From Nitrospirota bacterium (lineage in GTDB: Bacteria > Nitrospirota > Thermodesulfovibrionia > UBA6902), in contig JACRPZ010000018.1 of assembly GCA_016222905.1 (NCBI GenBank), positions 1 through 37,179 of the forward strand: a stretch of 37,179 nucleotides of DNA. The letters are read 5' to 3'. A program made the position numbers and the translations under genes. Under the pieces are notes generated by a model. The model ran no database searches. It was given only the letters and a program-made list of their open reading frames with translations, and was not told the origin of the DNA. Of this stretch, positions 31,319-37,179 are shown piece by piece (positions within the stretch are counted from its first letter, which is position 1; each line of letters opens with the position of its first letter).

Positions 31319-32557
31319 ATGAGTTTTATAAGAGGACTTAAATGCAGGGAGTGTGGCAGGGAATACGAGATCGCCCCTATTTACGTTTGCGAGTTCTGCT
31401 TTGGCCCGCTTGAGGTGGTTTATGATTATCAGGGGATAAAAGGCGTTCTGACGAGGGAAGTGATTCAGTCGCGGCCCAATAATTTGTGGCGTTACAGAGA
31501 GCTGCTTCCTGTTGAAGGCGAACCGACAAATGCTCTCAATACAGGTTTTACGCCGCTGGTAAAGGCGGATAATCTTGCAAAGCATCTGGGCTTAAAGGAA
31601 CTCTACATAAAAGATGATACAGTAGCCCATCCAACTCTCTCCTTCAAAGACAGAGTGGTTGCTGTTGCGCTGGCGAGAGCAAGGGAGTTTGGGTTTGATA
31701 CAGTGGCATGCGCTTCTACAGGCAACCTTGCGCATGCTGTTTCAGCTCATGGAGCAAAAGAAGGATTCAAACGCTTTATATTTATCCCGGCTTCTCTGGA
31801 GAAAAGCAAGATTGTAGCGTCTCTCGTATATGAGCCGAACCTTATCGCTGTTGACGGCAATTATGACGATGTCAACAGGCTCTGCAGCGAGATCGCCAAT
31901 AAGTACCGCTGGGCCTTTGTAAATATAAATATCCGGCCGTTCTATGCCGAGGGCTCCAAGTCTCAGGGGTTCGAGATAATCGAGCAGCTTGGCTGGAAAG
32001 CGCCTGACGCGGTTGTTGTCCCATGCGCGAGCGGTTCTTTGCTGACCAAGATATGGAAGAGTTTTAAAGAGATGAAAGAGGTCGGATTGATTGACGAGGT
32101 TCATACAAAAGTTTTCGCTGCTCAGGCCACAGGCTGTTCGCCTATTGTCGCGGCCATAAAACAGGGGATTGATGTTATAAAACCCGTAAAGCCTGACACG
32201 ATCGCAAAGTCGCTTGCAATAGGAAATCCTGCCGATGGTTTTTATGCAATACACGTAATACGTGAGACCGGCGGGTATGGAGAGGATGCATCAGATCAGG
32301 AGATCATTGATGCAATGAAGCTGCTTGCAAGGACAGAGGGAATATTTGCTGAGACCGCCGGAGGCGTAACTCTCGCTTCTGCTATTAAACTTATCAATTC
32401 GGGAAAGATTGATAAAAATGGAACAACCGTGCTTTGCATAACCGGCAACGGACTGAAGACACAGGAGGCGCTCAGCGGACATACTCCTGAGCCGCATTAC
32501 ATTAAGCCGAACATTAATTCCTTTGAAGAGGTTTTGGCGAAGATTAAAAAGGTTTGA
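31319..32557 (+). CDS. Divergent threonine-synthase-like PLP enzyme with N-terminal zinc ribbon
   Basis: This is a 412-residue fold-type II PLP enzyme. The N-terminus has a four-cysteine ribbon (C9, C12, C24, C27: CRECG and CEFC). The PLP lysine is K110 in PTLSFKDRVV; canonical threonine synthases have [24 protein letters not shown] binds the cofactor phosphate, and ITGNGLKTQ is conserved. The canonical thrC lies two genes on, so this paralogue probably differs in function. Its neighbours (TusA-like, E1-like, MoaD/ThiS, NIL) suggest use of a protein thiocarboxylate, but this is inference. ATG 31319 is preferred to TTG 31307 because GAGG lies 7 bases upstream. Confidence 0.85.
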   Translation: MSFIRGLKCRECGREYEIAPIYVCEFCFGPLEVVYDYQGIKGVLTREVIQSRPNNLWRYRELLPVEGEPTNALNTGFTPLVKADNLAKHLGLKELYIKDDTVAHPTLSFKDRVVAVALARAREFGFDTVACASTGNLAHAVSAHGAKEGFKRFIFIPASLEKSKIVASLVYEPNLIAVDGNYDDVNRLCSEIANKYRWAFVNINIRPFYAEGSKSQGFEIIEQLGWKAPDAVVVPCASGSLLTKIWKSFKEMKEVGLIDEVHTKVFAAQATGCSPIVAAIKQGIDVIKPVKPDTIAKSLAIGNPADGFYAIHVIRETGGYGEDASDQEIIDAMKLLARTEGIFAETAGGVTLASAIKLINSGKIDKNGTTVLCITGNGLKTQEALSGHTPEPHYIKPNINSFEEVLAKIKKV

Positions 32558-32579
32558 TATATGAAAGGAGGGAAATATC

Positions 32580-32855
32580 ATGGCTGTTAAAGTAAAAATA
32601 CCGGTGCCGTTACAGCGTATAACGCAGGGCAAAGAAGAGGTCGAGGCTGAGGCCGGCACAGTGATCTCACTTGTTAATGACCTTAATCAAAAGTATCCCG
32701 GCCTTGCAGAACGCATATCCGAAAATGGAAAGATAAGAAGGTTCGTCAACGTCTATATCAATGAAGAGGATATCAGGTTTTTGAAGAGCGAGGACACATC
32801 TGTAAAAGACGGCGATGTTGTCTCAATAGTGCCTGCGATCGCAGGCGGCATTTAA
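32580..32855 (+). CDS. MoaD/ThiS-family sulfur-carrier protein
   Basis: This 91-residue ubiquitin-like protein contains VKIPVPLQRI, ETVSL-type VISLVNDLNQKYPGL and VKDGDVVSIVPAIAGG. These carriers are activated by an E1-like enzyme and hold sulfur as a C-terminal thiocarboxylate. The sequence ends GGI, not GG, so a terminal isoleucine would have to be removed to expose the reactive glycine. GGAGGG precedes the ATG. The gene lies 22 bases after the divergent threonine-synthase-like gene and directly before the NIL gene. It could serve molybdopterin or thiamine synthesis instead, but no such genes are nearby. Confidence 0.9.
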   Translation: MAVKVKIPVPLQRITQGKEEVEAEAGTVISLVNDLNQKYPGLAERISENGKIRRFVNVYINEEDIRFLKSEDTSVKDGDVVSIVPAIAGGI

Positions 32856-32869
32856 AATCAGGGGGGCGA

Positions 32870-33106
32870 ATGAAAAGAAGAATAAAATTGACCTTTCCGC
32901 AGGACCTTATAAAAGAGCCGGTCATATTTACAATGGCAAAGAAGTTCGACATAATGCCGAACATCAGAAGGGCGCGGGTCACCGAGACAGTCGGCGAAAT
33001 GATTCTTGAGCTTGAGGGCGAAGAAGAGAATCTTAACATGGGAGTGAAGTTTCTCAAGGAACGGGGAATTGTTGTAGAGCCTGCCGAAGGTGACATCGTA
33101 GAATAA
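32870..33106 (+). CDS. NIL-domain protein
   Basis: This 78-residue stand-alone NIL domain begins [24 protein letters not shown]. It has [19 protein letters not shown] in the middle and [14 protein letters not shown] near the end. NIL domains are found in methionine ABC transporters as ligand-binding regulatory units and in proteins of sulfur-amino-acid metabolism. GGGGGG lies before the ATG. Its place between a sulfur carrier and thrC supports a role in sensing or making a sulfur amino acid. It is too short to be an enzyme. Confidence 0.88.
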   Translation: MKRRIKLTFPQDLIKEPVIFTMAKKFDIMPNIRRARVTETVGEMILELEGEEENLNMGVKFLKERGIVVEPAEGDIVE

Positions 33107-33107
33107 T

Positions 33108-34175
33108 ATGAAACTCTGGAAAGGATTAATTGAAGAATACAGGGAATTCCTCCCTGTATCGGAAAAAACACCTGTAATTACTCTTCAGGAAGGCAATACC
33201 CCTTTAATCAAAGCCTCGCATACTGATGAGATTCTCTCTCAGGATGTTGCTTTATATTTCAAGTTTGAAGGCTTAAATCCCACCGGCTCATTTAAAGACC
33301 GTGGGATGACGGTCGCCATATCAAAAGCTGTTGAATCCGGCGCAAAGGCTGTTATATGCGCGTCAACCGGCAATACATCCGCGTCCGCAACCGCCTACGC
33401 GGCAAGAGCCGATATATCCACTATCGTTCTGATACCTGAAGGGAAGATAGCAATGGGCAAACTGGCGCAGGCAATGATACACGGAGCTATGGTGCTTCAG
33501 GTTGACGGTAATTTTGATGAGGCATTGACGATAGTTAAAGAGGTCGTGGCCAAGCATCCGATCGCATTAGTCAATTCAATAAATCCCTTCAGAATCGAGG
33601 GACAAAAGACAGCGGCATTTGAGGTATGCGACCAGCTCGGTTTTGCCCCTGTCTACCATGCTCTTCCAGTAGGAAATGCCGGAAACATTACTGCATACTG
33701 GAAAGGCTACAATGAGTATATGAAAGCTGGGAAGAGCGGTTCTTTGCCCAAGATGTTAGGGTTTCAGGCTGCCGGAGCAGCGCCTATAGTCTTAGGCCAT
33801 CCGGTTGAAAAGCCTGAGACAGTTGCCACTGCCATCAGGATCGGCAACCCCGCAAGCTGGAAAGGCGCGGTTGCTGCAAGGGATGAATCAGGAGGAATAA
33901 TAGACGCTGTCACCGATGATGAGATACTTGAGGCATATAAATTAATCGCGGCCAAGGAAGGGATATTCTGCGAACCTGCATCAGCCGCATCTCTGGCAGG
34001 CGTGATTAAACTCTCAAAGCAGGGCTATTTTAAAGGCGGGGACAGCATCGTCTGCACATTAACAGGTAATGGTTTGAAAGACCCGGACAATGCTATTAGG
34101 CTCTCTGAACCGCCTATAAAGGTTAAAGCAAATATCGCGGCAGTAGAGGATGTTTTGAGAGGCTGCTGCATATAG
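33108..34175 (+). CDS. thrC: Threonine synthase
   Basis: This 355-residue PLP enzyme converts O-phosphohomoserine to threonine. Motifs are [27 protein letters not shown] with the PLP lysine K63, [18 protein letters not shown] (cofactor phosphate) and TGNGLKDPD near the end. It is the compact form without an N-terminal zinc ribbon. It begins 2 bases after the NIL stop codon, so the two are coupled. It is the canonical enzyme of the pair; the other lies at 31319-32557. Confidence 0.93.
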   Translation: MKLWKGLIEEYREFLPVSEKTPVITLQEGNTPLIKASHTDEILSQDVALYFKFEGLNPTGSFKDRGMTVAISKAVESGAKAVICASTGNTSASATAYAARADISTIVLIPEGKIAMGKLAQAMIHGAMVLQVDGNFDEALTIVKEVVAKHPIALVNSINPFRIEGQKTAAFEVCDQLGFAPVYHALPVGNAGNITAYWKGYNEYMKAGKSGSLPKMLGFQAAGAAPIVLGHPVEKPETVATAIRIGNPASWKGAVAARDESGGIIDAVTDDEILEAYKLIAAKEGIFCEPASAASLAGVIKLSKQGYFKGGDSIVCTLTGNGLKDPDNAIRLSEPPIKVKANIAAVEDVLRGCCI

Positions 34176-34187
34176 AAGTTAGGTCTG

Positions 34188-35675
34188 ATGAAGTCTCTTT
34201 TCAGTTCCGCCGATTTCAGCAAGTTTCCGTGCACTACTATGAAAATTCTTATACAGAACAAAAAAGAAACAGCCCTTGGTTGTGACGTATTGATATTACC
34301 CCTGTTGGAAGGCGAAGGAATCACTTCTTACAAAGATATAAACAGATCATTAAACAATATGCCTGACAAAATTATTTCTTCGGGGGAATTTAACGGCAAG
34401 CTCAGCGAAATTTGCCTGATCCACACAGGGGGAATGATAAAACCTGACAGGCTTTTCCTTATCGGCCTCGGGAAAAGAAGCGAAATTACTGCCGAGAAAC
34501 TGAGGCAGGCAGGCGGCAAGGCTTCTTCGTATTTGAGCGGCCTGAAGATAAAAGAGATCGCTCTCTCAGTAAAGACGATTGCTTCTTTGAAACAGACTCC
34601 CATTGCCTTTCTTGAAGGAGCGCTGCTTGCCAATTACAATTTCCATATATACAAGAAGGAAGAGAACCATAAAGAGATTAAAAAGATCACCATCCTTACA
34701 AAAGAAAAGCTGGAGAAACAGATCAAGTGGACGGAGGCCGCTGTAAGCGCCGCACACTTTGCGCGAAACCTGGTCAACACCCCCTCAAACGACATGACCC
34801 CATCCGCGCTTGTCAAAGCCGCTCGTTCTCTGAAAAATGTCTCTGTGAAGGTAATCGAAAAAAATGAGGCCGAACGGCTTGGCATGGGCGCGTATCTTTC
34901 AGTCGCAAGGGGCTCCAATGAACCGCCGAAATTTATTGTCATCACTTATAAGGGCAAAAAGACCGCCCCTGTTGTGCTCGTGGGTAAGGCGATAACATTT
35001 GACAGCGGAGGGATCTCCATCAAACCGAGCGAGGGGATGGAGAAGATGAAGTACGACATGGCGGGCAGCGCCGCCGTGTTAGGCGTAATAAAGGCCGCAT
35101 CTGAATTGAAGATGCCCGTGCACATAATCGGCATCCTTCCCGCTACTGAAAACCTTCCGGGCGGCAAGGCATTCAAACCGGGCGATGTAGTGAAAACAAT
35201 GAGCGGCAAGACCATTGAAATAATCAGCACAGACGCTGAAGGCAGGCTCGCGGTTGCGGACGCTATCGAATACGCGAAACGATTCAAGCCCTCTGCAATT
35301 ATTGATATCGCAACCCTCACAGGGGCCTGTTCAATAGCATTCGGCAATGAAGCTGCTGCGATGATGGGAAATGATAAAGCGCTCATGAAAAAGATGATGG
35401 ACGCTTCATTGGAAACTTACGAACGCGTATGGCAGATGCCTCTTTTTGAAGAGTATAAAGAATACCTTAAAAGCGATATTGCAGATTTAAAAAACGTTGG
35501 AGGCAGGCCCGGCGGTCTTATCACAGCAGGATACTTCCTCAAGGAATTCGCGGGCGATACTTCGTGGATACATCTTGATATCGCGGGCACGGCATGGACT
35601 GATAAAGACAAGCCCTATATCCCCAAGGGTGCAACCGGGATCGGGGTGAGACTGCTGCTTAGTTTCTTAAGATAG
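34188..35675 (+). CDS. pepA: Leucyl aminopeptidase (M17) PepA
   Basis: This 495-residue dimetal aminopeptidase is usually a cytoplasmic hexamer. VGKAITFDSGGISIKPSEGM, KYDMAGSAAVLG and STDAEGRLAVADA (usually NTDAEGR) hold the metal ligands, and NTPSNDMTP precedes the catalytic domain. The family N-terminus fits ATG 34239 (MKILIQNKKETA), which would give 478 residues; ATG 34188 has a weak AGGT upstream. The end of the gene is duplicated at about 36283-36479. It stops 7 bases before the end of convergent hicB. A short perfect inverted repeat (AAGATA-GG-TATCTT, 35669-35682) at the stop may end transcription from both sides. Confidence 0.94.
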   Translation: MKSLFSSADFSKFPCTTMKILIQNKKETALGCDVLILPLLEGEGITSYKDINRSLNNMPDKIISSGEFNGKLSEICLIHTGGMIKPDRLFLIGLGKRSEITAEKLRQAGGKASSYLSGLKIKEIALSVKTIASLKQTPIAFLEGALLANYNFHIYKKEENHKEIKKITILTKEKLEKQIKWTEAAVSAAHFARNLVNTPSNDMTPSALVKAARSLKNVSVKVIEKNEAERLGMGAYLSVARGSNEPPKFIVITYKGKKTAPVVLVGKAITFDSGGISIKPSEGMEKMKYDMAGSAAVLGVIKAASELKMPVHIIGILPATENLPGGKAFKPGDVVKTMSGKTIEIISTDAEGRLAVADAIEYAKRFKPSAIIDIATLTGACSIAFGNEAAAMMGNDKALMKKMMDASLETYERVWQMPLFEEYKEYLKSDIADLKNVGGRPGGLITAGYFLKEFAGDTSWIHLDIAGTAWTDKDKPYIPKGATGIGVRLLLSFLR

Positions 35676-35682
35676 GTATCTT

Positions 35683-35892
35683 TTATGCAAAGACCAATCG
35701 GCCTTTAGGCTGGGGGATAGGGCGTCCTAATTCTTTTGCAGTTGCAATCCACTCTTTAATAATTACTTCAACATTAGTAAGCGCTTCCTTATAGGTAGCG
35801 CCATCCGCTGCACATCCCGGCAGCTCAGGGACTTCAGCAATAAAAGCCCGGTCGTCTGCGCTCCAGTAGATAATTATCTCGTATTTACTCAT
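35683..35892 (-). CDS. hicB: HicB-family antitoxin
   Basis: This 69-residue protein has the partial RNase-H-like HicB fold: YEIIIYWSADDRAFIAEVPE, then LPGCAADGATYKEALTNVE and WIATAKELGRPIPQP. It neutralises HicA, an mRNA interferase. AGGAG lies before the ATG. It has no added DNA-binding domain after the core, so it is the short form. The gene follows hicA by 1 base on the same strand and converges on the pepA end. Confidence 0.9.
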   Translation of the reverse strand: MSKYEIIIYWSADDRAFIAEVPELPGCAADGATYKEALTNVEVIIKEWIATAKELGRPIPQPKGRLVFA

Positions 35893-35893
35893 C

Positions 35894-36145
35894 TTATTTT
35901 TCTCCTAATTTATATTTCAGAATTATATTGCGAACCTGTTTAACTTGATAAGGTTTTGATTTATTGCCTTTGGGTTGTAAATTGAGTATCTCCTCAACCT
36001 CGTCTTTTGTAAAAATATGATGACTACCACGGATTCTTTCGTCAAAACCTAAATTTTTTAATAAACCACATAATCCATCAAAAGGAATGTTAGCGTCAGA
36101 TGTTCCACTTAAAATTTGTAATAATAGTTTCTGTTGTTTACCCAT
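35894..36145 (-). CDS. hicA: HicA-family mRNA interferase toxin
   Basis: This 83-residue protein has the HicA double-stranded-RNA-binding-like fold: IPFDGLCGLLKNLGFDERI, then the active-site GSHHIFTK with the catalytic histidine, and QVKQVRNIILKYKLGE. The GLCGLLKNLGF and GSHHIF motifs are diagnostic. HicA cleaves mRNA and is held by HicB. It is the first gene of the pair. A perfect TATAAT 8 bases before the ATG implies a leaderless mRNA. Confidence 0.9.
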   Translation of the reverse strand: MGKQQKLLLQILSGTSDANIPFDGLCGLLKNLGFDERIRGSHHIFTKDEVEEILNLQPKGNKSKPYQVKQVRNIILKYKLGEK

Positions 36146-36282
36146 CTTTTGTAATTATACAATATTTAAATGCTTCACTGGTGTTATGGGTTACCTTACT
36201 ATACAGAAAACTTAGAACTATTACATTCGGGGATGAATAGCGTAAGGAGCGAGGCGGGACCGACTTAAACCGGGTTAGAGCA
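36146..36282. other. Non-coding spacer upstream of hicA
   Basis: The stretch from hicA to vapC (36146-36485) has no intact gene. Its first part holds the hicA -10 box and then GC-rich bases with no clear open frame or known repeat. The rest is the pepA fragment at about 36283-36479. Confidence 0.5.
36154..36159 (-). promoter_or_regulatory. -10 box of the hicA promoter
   Basis: TATAAT on the minus strand ends 8 bases before the hicA ATG, so the transcript would begin at or next to the start codon. No good -35 was found at 16-18 bases. hicA also has no ribosome binding site. Confidence 0.4.
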
Positions 36283-36479
36283 ATGTAAAGAACGCGGGAG
36301 ACAGGTCAGGCGGTCTTATCACCGCGGGATACTTCCTCAAGGAATTTGCAGGCGATACACCGTGGATACATCTTGATATCGCAGGCACCGCATGGACTGA
36401 TAAAGACAAGCCCTATATCCCCAAAGGCGCAACCGGGATTGGGGTAAGGCTGCTGCTGAGTTTCTTAAGAACTGTTTGA
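36283..36479 (+). pseudogene. Second copy of the pepA 3' end
   Basis: About 195 bases match bases 35482-35675 of pepA. The frame reads KNAGDRSGGLITAGYFLKEF and on to GATGIGVRLLLSFLRTV, where pepA ends LLLSFLR. Most DNA differences are at third codon positions. From GGLITAG onward only one residue differs (Pro for Ser) before the added TV. Upstream of about 36283 there is no pepA sequence, so the gene is a fragment without its active-site region. It ends 6 bases before the convergent vapC end, as pepA ends 7 bases before hicB. Confidence 0.85.
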
Positions 36480-36485
36480 ACTCGC

Positions 36486-36878
36486 TTACAGCAGTGTTAT
36501 CGGCAAATATTTCTTGTAATTTTCAAAATCTTTATCGGTTGTAAAGATAATAATATTTTCAATGTTTGCAACAGCGCAGATCAAAAAATCTATCGTTGAT
36601 CCCTGAACGCCTCTTTTTCGGCAGATATTGCTAAATTCAGCAGCCTTTATATAATGGTCGGTTTCAAGAGTCAAATCCTCGAAAGCGGCAAGCGTATCTT
36701 TTAACTTGTTAAATTGTGAGCCATTGGATATGCCAGAAAGAAGCTCCTGCCGGATCGGCCCAATCATAACTACCGATCCGTTTTTTATAAGTTCTATGGT
36801 TTTATCGCTCATCGCCGCGTCTGAAGACTTATGTCTGAGTACTTTAGACCAGACGCATGTGTCAATGAGAACTTTCAT
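36486..36878 (-). CDS. vapC: VapC-family PIN-domain toxin
   Basis: This 130-residue PIN-domain ribonuclease has the acidic metal-binding residues D6 (LIDTCVWSK), E45 (RQELLSG), D97 (GSTIDFLICA) and D115 (FTTDKDF). VapC toxins cut tRNA or rRNA and are neutralised by VapB. Its start overlaps vapB by 4 bases. It converges on the pepA 3' fragment with a 6-base gap. Length is normal. Confidence 0.9.
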   Translation of the reverse strand: MKVLIDTCVWSKVLRHKSSDAAMSDKTIELIKNGSVVMIGPIRQELLSGISNGSQFNKLKDTLAAFEDLTLETDHYIKAAEFSNICRKRGVQGSTIDFLICAVANIENIIIFTTDKDFENYKKYLPITLL

Positions 36879-37069
36879 CTTGTCCTTGCTTTTTTATAGT
36901 CATATTTTTTATCGAAAACGATCTTGCCGAACAAGCCAATTACCTCAATCTGTTTTTTTCTTGCAATGTATTCTTTTAATGCGGTAGTTACAGCATCTTT
37001 TTTTGTTTTATGATGCCCCACCTTTTGAGCCTGAGAAATTAAATTGAGACTGCTGAAAAAGACTGGCAT
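36875..37069 (-). CDS. vapB: VapB-family antitoxin
   Basis: This 64-residue protein carries the VapB core VGHHKTKKDAVTTALKEYIA and the C-terminal VapC-wrapping tail GLFGKIVFDKKYDYKKARTR. The N-terminal beta-strand region (MPVFFSSLNLISQAQK) is unusual: LNL runs directly into ISQA, where family members have about three extra residues. A small deletion or altered DNA binding is possible. It is the first gene of the pair, overlapping vapC by 4 bases, and diverges from the transposase gene. Confidence 0.8.
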   Translation of the reverse strand: MPVFFSSLNLISQAQKVGHHKTKKDAVTTALKEYIARKKQIEVIGLFGKIVFDKKYDYKKARTR

Positions 37070-37072
37070 TAA

Positions 37073-37093
37073 GTTTGCATAAATAAAGCAAAC
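37073..37093. promoter_or_regulatory. Palindrome between vapB and the transposase gene
   Basis: GTTTGC (37073-37078) and GCAAAC (37088-37093) are an inverted repeat with a 9-base AT spacer. It lies 4 bases upstream of the vapB start and could be the VapBC operator, since these complexes repress their own promoter by binding palindromes. It could instead lie at the end of the transposable element. Confidence 0.4.
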
Positions 37094-37111
37094 ATAAAGT
37101 CAGGAGGGACG

Positions 37112-37179
37112 ATGATAAAGAAGGATTACGGGCAGGTCAGTTTCTACAGCTATATATACGACGCGGTAATACCGAAAGA
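37112..37179 (+). CDS. Transposase N-terminus (partial)
   Basis: CAGGAGGG precedes an ATG that opens a frame running off the window, MIKKDYGQVSFYSYIYDAVI (22 full codons visible). The opening resembles the N-terminal helix of IS5/IS1182-type DDE transposases, where a similar SFYxYIYDxVIPxDH stretch starts the DUF772-like region. The catalytic domain is outside the window, so the family is not certain. An insertion sequence next to three toxin-antitoxin genes would fit this being an accessory edge. Confidence 0.5.
   Translation, partial: MIKKDYGQVSFYSYIYDAVIPK

Noticed and set aside
34188-34238. Extra N-terminal segment of PepA as a signal peptide
   Set aside because: It lacks a hydrophobic core, so it is more likely an over-long start choice.

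Overview
The window is a contiguous piece of a bacterial chromosome of moderate GC. It is dense with housekeeping genes and rich in radical-SAM enzymes. No rRNA or tRNA gene was seen. The gene repertoire (tig-clpP-clpX, infB-ylxP-rbfA-nrnA-truB, several B12-binding radical SAM proteins, a DsrE-like protein, a TusA/ThiF/MoaD sulfur-carrier set and a c-heme/CopD membrane protein) suits an anaerobic or microaerobic lineage such as Nitrospirota (Thermodesulfovibrionia-like) or a neighbouring phylum. That assignment is an inference from content; no marker phylogeny could be run.

Layout. (1) 1-1307: an accessory end with a short tandem repeat, a remnant of a MazG-like gene, a TumE-type toxin-antitoxin pair and an intact MazG-like pyrophosphohydrolase. 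(2) 1331-8903: three different B12-binding radical SAM enzymes, a TauE/SafE-type transporter, and a SPASM radical SAM gene overlapping a family-2 glycosyltransferase, probably for modifying lipids or glycans. (3) 9114-10496: a membrane protein joining a c-heme motif, CopD-like helices and a cytochrome-b5-like domain, divergent from a small DsrE-like gene. (4) 10699-13856: tig (broken by an in-frame stop), clpP and clpX. (5) 13857-19858: dciA and rpmB on the minus strand, then the translation and RNA genes infB, ylxP, rbfA, nrnA and truB on the plus strand. (6) 19979-21902: an unknown membrane protein, a YggU protein and queE, set among palindromic repeats. (7) 22172-27344: bioF, an SDR reductase, bioD, a two-CW protein, lipA and an aminotransferase, i.e. 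biotin, lipoate and amino-acid metabolism. (8) 27353-28651: a GAF/HD-GYP regulator. (9) 28914-34175: hom, tusA-like, moeB/thiF-like, a divergent threonine-synthase paralogue, a MoaD/ThiS carrier, a NIL protein and canonical thrC. (10) 34188-37179: pepA, hicA/hicB, a second pepA 3' end, vapB/vapC and the start of a transposase.

Three points stand out. First, the hom-to-thrC run combines a sulfur relay (TusA-like, E1-like, MoaD/ThiS) with two threonine-synthase-like PLP enzymes, one divergent. This could be a protein-thiocarboxylate route to a sulfur amino acid. Second, toxin-antitoxin modules at both ends of the window lie beside partial duplicates of neighbouring housekeeping genes. The second pepA 3' end differs almost only at synonymous sites, so it looks like an imported allele. 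Third, a GC-rich palindromic repeat family occurs in five copies, one of them in frame inside a radical SAM gene. The in-frame TAA in trigger factor also needs checking against reads.
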